A DNA stretch of 8,992 nucleotides. Origin: Ignavibacteria bacterium UBA4661 (GTDB taxonomy: Bacteria; Bacteroidota; Ignavibacteria; Kapaibacteriales; UBA4661). The position numbers and the translations under genes were made by a program. The DNA is taken from contig DHLT01000042.1 in the NCBI GenBank assembly GCA_002405405.1, positions 7,462 through 16,453 of the forward strand. Reading direction: 5' to 3'. Positions 1 through 6,427 of this stretch are shown here, piece by piece (position 1 is the first letter of the stretch; each line of letters starts with the position of its first letter). The notes beneath the pieces are model-generated. The model was not told where the DNA came from, made no database searches, and was given only the letters and a program-made list of their open reading frames with translations.

Positions 1-128
1 TTCTTCTATCTTTGTTCGTACACAAAAATTGTCATGAGTATCGTGTTTTGATCCTTATTCTCATGATGTTCTCCTAGACAACATCAAAAACAAGCATCGT
101 ATAGTCTTTGAAGACACTATCGAATCAT

Positions 129-1118
129 ATGAGCCAGCATCAACATACCCTTCTTTGCACTATAGGTGATTGCAATGGCATCGGCATAGAGGTGCTGATT
201 CGCGCAATCCACCGTTATCAGCACGATCATACGATTCCACAACATTCCATGTTTATGATTCTCACCCATCCTCGTACATGGCATGAATACCTCGAAGCTT
301 CTCAATTATCAGAACTTGCCAAACAATGTCGTTATACCATCCTGCCTTGCGCTTCCTACACTCCGATTACCTTCGGACATGCTGTGCGCGAAGCAGGAAT
401 CCTTGCCGGAGAAGCACTGACACTCTCTGCCGACATGCTATTACGCGGTCAAGGCGATGCCGTTGTAACCATGCCTGTTTCTAAATATGTTTTGCATCAA
501 GCCGGATATACTGTACCGGGTCAAACAGAATTATTTGGGCAAAAAGCCGGTGTTGCCGAACCACTTATGATCCTCACGGCAAACACTGTGCGCGTAGCGC
601 TGACGACCATTCATATTCCATTGCATTGTGTTACGACAGAAATCACTATACCGCGCATTGTGCACCGTTTACATCAGCTCCACACATCATTACGTATGGA
701 TTTCAACTGCGTAACTCCTCGCATTGCTGTACTTGGGGTCAATCCTCATGCGGGTGAGCAGGGTGCACTGGGCACAGAAGAGCAAATCACTCTCCTGCCG
801 GCTATAGAGCAAGCACGCTCAATGGGAATTGCGGTTGAAGGTGCATTTCCGGCTGATGGTTTTTTTGCCAAGAAACAGTATGAACATTTTGATGGCATTC
901 TTGCGATGTACCATGACCAGGGCTTGATCCCCATTAAAATGCTTGCCAATGGCTATGGTGTTAATTATACTGCAGGACTGCCATTTGTACGGACTTCTCC
1001 CGATCACGGAACTGCATTTGATATTGCAGGCAAACAATGCGCTGATTCTTCTGCCGTCCTCGAAGCCATACGTACAGCCGAAGATATTATTAACAATCGG
1101 AAACATTTCCGAGGGTAA
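129..1118 (+). CDS. pdxA: 4-hydroxythreonine-4-phosphate dehydrogenase PdxA
   Basis: The enzyme oxidises 4-phosphohydroxy-L-threonine with NAD to 3-amino-2-oxopropyl phosphate (after decarboxylation), a step of the DXP-dependent pyridoxal 5'-phosphate pathway in the cytosol. The protein is 329 aa, the usual family length. Visible landmarks are an N-terminal GDCNGIG motif (about residues 13-19), the three metal-binding His of the family in TTIHIPL (His162), NPHAGE (His207) and MYHDQG (His262), and the C-terminal TSPDHGTAFDIAGK block. The ATG at 129 was chosen over an in-frame TTG at 108 because family homology starts just after it; no clear ribosome binding site precedes either. The GDxNGIG and PADGFF variants resemble Bacteroidota/Chlorobiota PdxA. 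One oddity is that the family's GHTE substrate-binding motif reads GQTE here (Gln132). No other vitamin B6 gene is in view. Confidence 0.95.
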   Translation: MSQHQHTLLCTIGDCNGIGIEVLIRAIHRYQHDHTIPQHSMFMILTHPRTWHEYLEASQLSELAKQCRYTILPCASYTPITFGHAVREAGILAGEALTLSADMLLRGQGDAVVTMPVSKYVLHQAGYTVPGQTELFGQKAGVAEPLMILTANTVRVALTTIHIPLHCVTTEITIPRIVHRLHQLHTSLRMDFNCVTPRIAVLGVNPHAGEQGALGTEEQITLLPAIEQARSMGIAVEGAFPADGFFAKKQYEHFDGILAMYHDQGLIPIKMLANGYGVNYTAGLPFVRTSPDHGTAFDIAGKQCADSSAVLEAIRTAEDIINNRKHFRG

Positions 1119-1133
1119 TCTTTATTTGATTCA

Positions 1134-1167
1134 TTCTCACTCTTGATTTCTCACTCTTGATTTCTCA
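1134..1167. repeat. Short tandem repeat, 14-bp unit, about 2.4 copies
   Basis: Two exact head-to-tail copies of ttctcactcttgat (1134-1147 and 1148-1161) are followed by a partial third copy (ttctca, 1162-1167). It fills most of the 62-bp gap between pdxA and the CPBP protease gene and ends 13 bp before that gene's ATG. It is pyrimidine-rich on the + strand. Its function is unknown; replication slippage is the simplest origin. Confidence 0.85.
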
Positions 1168-1180
1168 TTCCTTATACAAT

Positions 1181-2212
1181 ATGAACGATTTTCCTTCCCA
1201 TCAAGAACAGTCGCATCCCGATCAGCAATCACATCCTGACACTCATCGTGATTCTCAATCGCAGGATACTCCTCCCTTGTCTCCCGCACCCACCGGCAGA
1301 CCGCTGTATCCGGTTGATGAGGATCGTAGTTTTTATACTCCCCGTACTCGTGAAGACAAAATTCGTGCGTTTCCTCATGCTCGCTTTGCGTATACGGCTG
1401 TAGTATTTGTTTTTATCGCCTATCAAATAGCCGGTGCATTACTGTTTATCAGCAGCAGTAAACGGAGTGGCGGTACTCTCCTCGCACTCATGCAAGGTTT
1501 GGGTCAATTACTTTTTATGCTTCTTCCGGTATATGTTTTAACGCGCTACACTCCCTTGGGCAAAGAAGGTATTTTCCGCCTTCGAGGCAGTGTAACAGGA
1601 CTACAGTGGCTTCTTGGCTTTTGCGGTGTATTATCGATACAAATTTTTTCCTCAGGACTTTCCGGCTTGCAAGAGCATATTATGCCATATCAATTGCAAG
1701 AGATCTTGCGAAGTTTTGAGCAAAGTTTTGAAAGTCTCTATCGTGAATTGCTCGGTGGCTCATCGCCATGGGCGGTTTTGCGTGCCTTGTTGGTTGGTGC
1801 TTTAATTCCCGCTCTTGCAGAAGAATCCTTGTTTCGTGGTCTTTTTCAACGTTCGCTTGAAGAAGTACGAACACCTTTACAAGCTATGTTAATCACCGGT
1901 CTTGTGTTTGGCGCCATTCATTTTAATCCGTCGGCATTTGTACCACTGACAACACTCGGCATCTTTTTAGGTTTTACTGCCTACTATACCCAATCTCTTG
2001 CACTACCGGTGGTTTTGCATTTTTTCAACAATACCATTGCTATTGTGGGCATGTATGCCGCAGATTTTCATCTTACTTCAACAACCCCCTCACTAACGCT
2101 AGGACAAGCATTTGTCTTTGCTGCTGTCGGCACACTTATGATTTTAACGGTACTGGTTGTTTTCATTTCTAAAACACCTCAACGAGAACCCGAGAATCTT
2201 TTTGAAGCATAG
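1181..2212 (+). CDS. CPBP family intramembrane metalloprotease
   Basis: This is a multi-pass membrane protein of the CPBP (CaaX protease and bacteriocin-processing, Abi) family, whose members are zinc-type glutamic proteases in the membrane. All three family motifs are visible: EExxxR (Glu214, Glu215, Arg219 in LAEESLFRG), FxxxH (Phe243, His247 in FGAIH) and HxxxN (His280, Asn284 in HFFNN). Hydrophobic segments lie near residues 72-92, 103-122, 142-160, 198-215, 233-247, 254-270 and 310-330. The first 60 or so residues are polar, rich in His, Gln, Asp and Pro, with a repeated SHPD, and are probably a disordered cytoplasmic tail. The ATG at 1181 is preferred to an in-frame TTG at 1157, which lies inside a tandem repeat. 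The gene may be co-transcribed with pdxA (62 bp gap). The substrate is unknown: family members process prenylated or secreted peptides, or act in immunity to bacteriocins. Confidence 0.9.
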   Translation: MNDFPSHQEQSHPDQQSHPDTHRDSQSQDTPPLSPAPTGRPLYPVDEDRSFYTPRTREDKIRAFPHARFAYTAVVFVFIAYQIAGALLFISSSKRSGGTLLALMQGLGQLLFMLLPVYVLTRYTPLGKEGIFRLRGSVTGLQWLLGFCGVLSIQIFSSGLSGLQEHIMPYQLQEILRSFEQSFESLYRELLGGSSPWAVLRALLVGALIPALAEESLFRGLFQRSLEEVRTPLQAMLITGLVFGAIHFNPSAFVPLTTLGIFLGFTAYYTQSLALPVVLHFFNNTIAIVGMYAADFHLTSTTPSLTLGQAFVFAAVGTLMILTVLVVFISKTPQREPENLFEA

Positions 2213-2226
2213 TGGTGTGACTATCA

Positions 2227-2270
2227 TAAAAACAACAAAGGGCAATCATTTGATTGCCCTTATTATTTTC
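2227..2270. terminator. Bidirectional intrinsic terminator between convergent genes
   Basis: A perfect stem pairs 2238-2246 with 2253-2261 (aagggcaat / attgccctt) around a 6-nt loop. On the + strand it is followed by a T-rich run, and on the - strand by the complement of the A-rich stretch 2227-2239. It sits 25 bp after the stop of the CPBP gene and 32 bp after the stop of the convergent DUF1338 gene, so it can serve both. Confidence 0.85.
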
Positions 2271-2293
2271 TCTCCACTCTCCGTTTTTACTCC

Positions 2294-3241
2294 CTACATA
2301 GCTACTTCTTCTTCGCGGCGTACTGTTTGTGTGGAATAAGTACTTTCAAAAATTTTATCGGCATTATTTGCTTCAAAGCCCTCACGACGATGCTCACGTT
2401 TCAATTCCGAAGCTGCAAGATGAGCAAACTCGGGCAGAACACGACGTTCAGCAAATTCTACATACGACCCTGAAATACGCTTTGTAACAGTACCGCCATT
2501 CCCATCGCTAAAGGTAGCATCAACCATTTCTGCAACAGTCGAACTTTGAAGTAATGCTCCGTCGGGACTGACTTTAACTTTTCCACCGGCATCATTTAGT
2601 TTAAAGCCATTGCGTTCAAGAAAAGCATTGAATGAATCACAGGTGTTATAACCTTCCGGCAGATTATGAATGGTCACTGTAAAATGATTCAAATAGTAGC
2701 GATTATAAATGACCCATGCGGCATACTCACTCTCTTCTTGAAGGCGATCATAATCAGCAACTGTTGGCGTGCGCCATAGTGGTTGGTGTAAGAATGCATC
2801 AACCGCTACCCCATCATCAAGGTTTAAGCTATCAACAGGATCGCTCGTAACTTCATCTGTATAAGAACGAATGATGCTTTGTGCTTCTTCAGATAAATCA
2901 CCGACGCGCAATTCACTGACAAAGATGCGTGGTAATGCTGGATCAGGCGGAGCATACCAAAAAGCATCTAACTTCTTTGCCGCGAATTTGTATGGCTCAC
3001 GTTTGGTATAACCATAGTGAAGAAAGATTTTCTCAAAAGATTGTATCCCAAGTTGTGGTACCCCCATCGTGCGAAACGCAATATGATCGTTCTCAATTTC
3101 GTCGCCTTGAGCAATAACTCCTTCGCGGATCATTGCATCAATAACACCATTCACATCGGGAACGCGCTCTTTGTAGCGCCGCATCAGACCATCAAGCACC
3201 GTTATAAGTGCAGGATGCACAGAAGTAGTTGGTTGAGCCAT
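2294..3241 (-). CDS. DUF1338 family protein (2-oxoadipate dioxygenase/decarboxylase-like)
   Basis: The protein is 315 aa and belongs to the DUF1338 family of Fe(II)-dependent enzymes with a vicinal-oxygen-chelate-like fold. The characterised bacterial member HglS (Pseudomonas putida) converts 2-oxoadipate to D-2-hydroxyglutarate in lysine catabolism. The expected metal ligands are visible as His53 (NDHIAFRTMG), His186 (YYLNHFTVTIH) and Glu262 (GSYVEFAERR), and an Arg four residues after the first His (Arg57) matches the substrate-binding Arg of HglS. It is shorter than HglS (over 450 aa) and matches the compact form. The ATG at 3241 (MAQPTTS) was chosen because the 33 codons upstream are hydrophobic and unlike the family; no ribosome binding site is obvious. 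It converges on the CPBP gene and diverges from the RNA helicase. No other lysine-degradation gene is in view, so the substrate is inferred only from family. The last 35 residues are charged and probably flexible. Confidence 0.87.
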   Translation of the reverse strand: MAQPTTSVHPALITVLDGLMRRYKERVPDVNGVIDAMIREGVIAQGDEIENDHIAFRTMGVPQLGIQSFEKIFLHYGYTKREPYKFAAKKLDAFWYAPPDPALPRIFVSELRVGDLSEEAQSIIRSYTDEVTSDPVDSLNLDDGVAVDAFLHQPLWRTPTVADYDRLQEESEYAAWVIYNRYYLNHFTVTIHNLPEGYNTCDSFNAFLERNGFKLNDAGGKVKVSPDGALLQSSTVAEMVDATFSDGNGGTVTKRISGSYVEFAERRVLPEFAHLAASELKREHRREGFEANNADKIFESTYSTQTVRREEEVAM

Positions 3242-3456
3242 AACAAAAACAAAAGAAGAAAAAAGTGAACATGGTATATGAAGATAACCGCTTACAAACT
3301 TCCGAAAAAAGTAAGAATAATCTCCTCTATGAATAAACATTCACGAGAAAGACACTTTTTGCCGAGAAACTTTACCGTAATTTAGCAGACCTAATCACTG
3401 CGGTCGTTCGTTGTGTACAATGATGTGTTTGTTTTCATAGAGCGCATCAACGTACC

Positions 3457-3571
3457 TGTTGAGCCGCACAAAAGATGCGGACAACATTCTTTGGGGAGTA
3501 TGCACTGATATGTGCTTTTCCTGCCATCGTCTTCACAGAGTTCACGCTGATAATCATCGCTGACTCTTTTT
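3457..3571 (+). promoter_or_regulatory. Probable structured 5' leader of the RNA helicase gene
   Basis: The 376-bp spacer between the divergent DUF1338 and helicase genes has no gene. Its right part can form three hairpins on the + strand. The first pairs 3457-3461 with 3482-3486 and 3464-3468 with 3476-3480 (tgttg-ccgca / tgcgg-caaca). The second pairs 3502-3505 with 3512-3515 (gcac / gtgc) and is followed by tttt. The third pairs 3537-3541 with 3563-3567 (agagt / actct), plus ca/tg after a bulged t, and is followed by a five-T run, as in an attenuator. Helicases of this family are often controlled through long leaders, so regulation by RNA structure is plausible. No promoter could be placed with confidence; tacaat at 3416-3421 is a weak -10 candidate. 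Confidence 0.4.
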
Positions 3572-3603
3572 GTCCCTGCCTCTCTTTTTTCATATCTTTC
3601 TCC

Positions 3604-3609
3604 AAAGGA
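3604..3609 (+). promoter_or_regulatory. Shine-Dalgarno site deciding the helicase start
   Basis: The sequence aaagga lies 8 nt before the ATG at 3618. It supports this start over the in-frame TTG at 3570 and marks the point where DEAD-box family homology begins. Confidence 0.7.
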
Positions 3610-3617
3610 TTACTCGC

Positions 3618-5579
3618 ATGAGTACATTCAGTGAATTGGGCTTGTCGCCCGCTCTCGTTGCCACTTTATCGGCAATGGATTTTACCACCCCAACCCCTAT
3701 TCAAGCCCAAGCGATTCCGATCTTGCTGACCGGCACTTCGGATATGATTTCGCTCGCTCAAACAGGTACCGGCAAAACAGCCGCTTTTGGCTTGCCTTTA
3801 GTTGATATTCTTGCTTCAACCCATGATGCACTAGAGGCATCATCGAAAGCAAAAATTCTCCCCCTTGCACTCATTCTTTCGCCGACCCGCGAGCTCTGTG
3901 TACAGATTACTAACGACTTAAAGAAATTTTCTGCGCATCGTCGCGAACTTCGGATTACATCTGTGTATGGCGGTGCAAGTATTGTAAAACAAATACAAGA
4001 TATTCGCGCCGGTGTACATATCGTCGTAGCAACACCCGGTCGTCTGACGGATTTATTGGAGCGTAAAGCAATCGATCTTTCATCGATTCGCTATGTCATT
4101 CTTGATGAAGCAGATGAAATGCTCAATATGGGCTTTAAAGATGATCTTGATAAGATTCTTTCTCACACACCCGACGGCAAGAATGTGTGGCTTTTCTCGG
4201 CAACAATGCCATCGGAAATCCAACGTATTGCACGCACCTACATGAAAGACCCGCAAGAAGTCGCGGTTAATCGTGAACACAAAAGCAATGAAAACATTGC
4301 GCATCAATACATGGTTGTTGATGAACGTAATCGTTATTCTGCGCTCAAACGTGTGCTTGACTTTACACCTGATGTCTTTGGTGTTGTATTTTGCCGTACC
4401 AAAGCAGACACGCAGAATATTGCTGATATGCTGATGAAAGACGGTTATAATGCTGACGCCTTGCATGGGGATTTAACACAAGCACAACGCGACAAAGTCA
4501 TGAAAAGCTTTCGCAATAAAACACTTCAACTTCTGGTGGCGACCGATGTTGCGGCACGTGGTATCGATGTGCATAATGTTACCCATGTGATTCACTTGAA
4601 TATGCCCGATGAAATCGAATATTACACACACCGCAGTGGTCGTACCGCTCGTGCAGGTAAAACCGGTATTTCCTTGGCAATTATTACAACACGTGAATTC
4701 TCTCGCATTCGACAAGTAGAGCGTATGCTCGGTGTTACTTTTGAAAAGCAACTTGTGCCGACCGGCAAGCAAATTTGTGAACATCGTTTGCTTGAACTCA
4801 TGCATCGCTTGCGCGAAGTAACGATCGAAGAAGAAGAGATTGCAACATTTCTTCCTGCGGTATATGAAGAATTGCTTCCACTTGATAAGGAAGAAATTAT
4901 CAAGCGTTTTGCATCCTTGGAATTCAATCGTTATTTGGATTACTATCGCGATGCTCCCGATCTCAATAAATCTGCACAACGTGATCGTACAGAACGTGGC
5001 GAACGTATCGGCTATGCCGACAGCGATAGTGGTTTTGAAGCAGACACAGCTCTCTTTATCAGTGTTGGTAAAATGGATGGCTTGGATGACAAAGCAAAAA
5101 TTCTGTCCTTCATTTGCGAACGTTGTAAAATCACCAAAGCACAATTGGGGAAAATTCGTTTAAGCGGAGCATTTACGGTGGTAGAAGTATCGCACCACAC
5201 CGCCGAAACGATCAAATCAAAACTGCATGGCTTTGATTTCAAAGGTCGTCGCATTCGTGTTGAGCATGATGAAACATGGTCGAAAAAAGGTGGCGGAAAT
5301 CCTAACCGAGCGCGAGGCGAACGAAGCGGTTCCGACCGTAGTGGCGGACGAAGTTATGGTACACGCAACTATGGTAAATCAAGTTCCTACAGCGATAGCC
5401 GCCGCGAATTTGGCACCCGGAGCTCCGGTAGTCGTGATATCGGTAGTCGTGATACGGGCAGCCGAGACGAAAGTCGCGATGGCAGCTCCTATCGGAATAG
5501 TTCACGTCCGTCATCGTCAAAAGAGTATGGTGCAGACAGCAGTTCTTCCCCCTTTCGTAAACGCAGGAAACTCGTTTAA
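3618..5579 (+). CDS. deaD: DEAD-box ATP-dependent RNA helicase with DbpA-type RNA-binding domain
   Basis: This is a cytosolic RNA helicase of 653 aa, of the DeaD/CsdA type, which unwinds RNA in ribosome assembly, mRNA decay and cold adaptation. All core motifs are visible: the Q motif (FSELGLSPAL...TPIQ, residues 4-30), motif I AQTGTGKT (47-54), Ia PTREL (89-93), Ib TPGR (139-142), II DEAD (163-166), III SAT (194-196), IV VVFCRT, V ATDVAARGID (308-317) and VI HRSGRTAR (338-345). A linker is followed by a DbpA-like RNA-binding domain (about 477-552). The last 100 residues (about 553-653) form a basic, low-complexity tail rich in Gly, Ser, Arg, Asp and Tyr, ending in RKRRKLV, which should bind RNA without a fixed fold. 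The gene stands alone, with a structured spacer before it and a terminator after it. The name deaD is by domain layout; the exact paralogue is uncertain. Confidence 0.95.
   Translation: MSTFSELGLSPALVATLSAMDFTTPTPIQAQAIPILLTGTSDMISLAQTGTGKTAAFGLPLVDILASTHDALEASSKAKILPLALILSPTRELCVQITNDLKKFSAHRRELRITSVYGGASIVKQIQDIRAGVHIVVATPGRLTDLLERKAIDLSSIRYVILDEADEMLNMGFKDDLDKILSHTPDGKNVWLFSATMPSEIQRIARTYMKDPQEVAVNREHKSNENIAHQYMVVDERNRYSALKRVLDFTPDVFGVVFCRTKADTQNIADMLMKDGYNADALHGDLTQAQRDKVMKSFRNKTLQLLVATDVAARGIDVHNVTHVIHLNMPDEIEYYTHRSGRTARAGKTGISLAIITTREFSRIRQVERMLGVTFEKQLVPTGKQICEHRLLELMHRLREVTIEEEEIATFLPAVYEELLPLDKEEIIKRFASLEFNRYLDYYRDAPDLNKSAQRDRTERGERIGYADSDSGFEADTALFISVGKMDGLDDKAKILSFICERCKITKAQLGKIRLSGAFTVVEVSHHTAETIKSKLHGFDFKGRRIRVEHDETWSKKGGGNPNRARGERSGSDRSGGRSYGTRNYGKSSSYSDSRREFGTRSSGSRDIGSRDTGSRDESRDGSSYRNSSRPSSSKEYGADSSSSPFRKRRKLV
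5427..5480 (+). repeat. G-S-R-D peptide repeat in the helicase tail
   Basis: The coding sequence holds three GSRD units spaced by one residue and a fourth, diverged ESRD unit. At DNA level the first two units are nearly identical (ggtagtcgtgat twice), which suggests recent slippage expansion. The last two use other codons and are older. Confidence 0.75.
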
Positions 5580-5597
5580 GGTACGATGACAATGATA

Positions 5598-5718
5598 GTC
5601 ATTTTGCGAGGCAATCTTCACAAACAATGTGGAGTTTGCCTCGCACAGTTTTACAATGAACTGTACAATCAATGATGACAACACTTTGTGCTGATTGCTT
5701 CGCTTTGCTCGTAATAAC
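5598..5718. repeat. Probable intergenic inverted-repeat element
   Basis: The left end reads gtcattttgcgaggcaatct (5598-5617). The right end (tgattgcttcgctttgctcgtaataac, 5692-5718) is roughly its reverse complement with a few extra bases. Both resemble the widespread non-coding repeat of form gtcattgcgag...gaagcaatct found in spacers of many bacteria. Between them is a second small hairpin (5645-5649 with 5660-5664, acagt / actgt). There is no coding potential. Identification as a dispersed repeat is from pattern memory and needs other copies in the genome to confirm. Confidence 0.45.
5605..5652 (+). terminator. Intrinsic terminator of the helicase gene
   Basis: The perfect 10-bp outer stem tgcgaggcaa / ttgcctcgca (5605-5614 with 5636-5645) continues inward past one t-t mismatch into cttcac / gtggag (5616-5621? 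with one G-T pair) around a short A-rich loop. A short T run (5649-5652) follows. It lies 25 bp after the helicase stop. The outer arm is also the left end of the inverted-repeat element described at 5598-5718, so the repeat may have been recruited as a terminator. Confidence 0.65.
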
Positions 5719-5767
5719 TAATGATGGAAGAATCCGTCATTGGGAATGAGTATAGTGACACCTAATT

Positions 5768-5801
5768 AGCTACTACAAGCACTACTTCACTTGTGGTAGC
5801 T
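5768..5801 (-). terminator. Hairpin spanning the stop of the GIY-YIG gene
   Basis: A 12-bp stem pairs 5768-5779 with 5790-5801, with a single mismatch position that is a T-G or A-C pair depending on the strand, around a 10-nt loop. The stop codon (5782-5784) lies in the loop, and one arm encodes the last residues of the protein. No long T run follows on the - strand, so it may act as a 3'-end stabiliser rather than as a classical terminator. Confidence 0.5.
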
Positions 5802-6369
5802 GGAAGTATGCAATGGAATTAATATTATTGCGCTTGCCATTCAGTATCGGTTCAGCAAGAATAATTGCAAATCCTTCGAGAAAAGAGACCAATTCTTTGC
5901 CATTGACTTCTGCTCGCTTTGAAGAAAGTTCTCTGTCTTTACGTTTGAGTTTTTTTAGTACAGCAAACCATGAAAACTTTGTCCATCGGTCGGCTAAATG
6001 GTCACGGGTATGCTCATTCAAACGGTTTGCTAAGCCACCATCTTCTGCTTTGCCGACATAGACTAACTTATCGTTTTCATCATACAGAACATAGATGCCG
6101 CTACTGAATGATAAATTAGCAGAATCTGCTTCATCCGTACTTGACCGCTTTGCCTTTTTCCCCATTTTTGCATCTGTGCGTTTACCCAATAAAACAAAAC
6201 CACCATTGGGTGTTTGTGCCTTGATACGATCCCACTTTAAGCCGTATACTTCAATCAATCCTTTTTTACTCTCACTTTCTTCCGTAAGTGAATCTTGTGG
6301 CACAAATGCATACGTATGTATGACTGATAAAAAAGTAATTGCGATAATTGCGAATAATTGAGCACTCAT
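5782..6369 (-). CDS. GIY-YIG nuclease-domain protein with N-terminal signal peptide or anchor
   Basis: The protein is 195 aa. A hydrophobic stretch at residues 5-21 (LFAIIAITFLSVIHTYA) looks like a signal peptide with possible cleavage after Tyr-Ala, or an anchor, though the n-region lacks Lys or Arg. A polar linker follows, then a short segment (37-68) I do not recognise, then a GIY-YIG domain (about 89-180). All catalytic positions of that nuclease family are present: GIY (91-93), YVG (104-106), Arg116, Glu165 and Asn177. A basic stretch KKLKRKDRELSSKR (139-152) could bind nucleic acid. The ATG at 6369 is the only good start; the next Met is inside the protein. It lies 58 bp downstream of the response regulator on the same strand and may share its transcript. 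The role is unknown: an exported nuclease acting on outside DNA is possible, and a folding-only domain cannot be excluded. Confidence 0.75.
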   Translation of the reverse strand: MSAQLFAIIAITFLSVIHTYAFVPQDSLTEESESKKGLIEVYGLKWDRIKAQTPNGGFVLLGKRTDAKMGKKAKRSSTDEADSANLSFSSGIYVLYDENDKLVYVGKAEDGGLANRLNEHTRDHLADRWTKFSWFAVLKKLKRKDRELSSKRAEVNGKELVSFLEGFAIILAEPILNGKRNNINSIAYFQLPQVK

Positions 6370-6427
6370 AGTATTGATGGGAGAATGGATCCGGTTGATA
6401 ATTCATGAAAAAATGACGACATACTTA

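Noticed and set aside
29..58. Possible promoter ahead of pdxA (ttgtca at 29-34 with a weak -10 near 53-58)
   Set aside because: The -10 match is poor (about 3 of 6) and the promoter consensus for this organism is unknown.
64..86. Small inverted repeat tgatgtt / aacatca in the region before pdxA
   Set aside because: It has only 7 A/T-rich pairs and no T run on the + strand, so it is too weak to call a terminator or operator.
108..128. Upstream TTG start for pdxA adding 7 residues
   Set aside because: Family homology begins right after the ATG at 129 and nothing supports the TTG as a start.
3242..3340. N-terminal extension of the DUF1338 protein by 33 hydrophobic residues
   Set aside because: It might look like a signal peptide, but the family is cytosolic and the ATG at 3241 gives the expected start.
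4473..5144. Long open frame on the minus strand inside the helicase gene (223 codons)
   Set aside because: It is antisense to a well-supported gene, and its Cys/Phe/Ile/Thr-rich translation resembles no family; it is a shadow frame.
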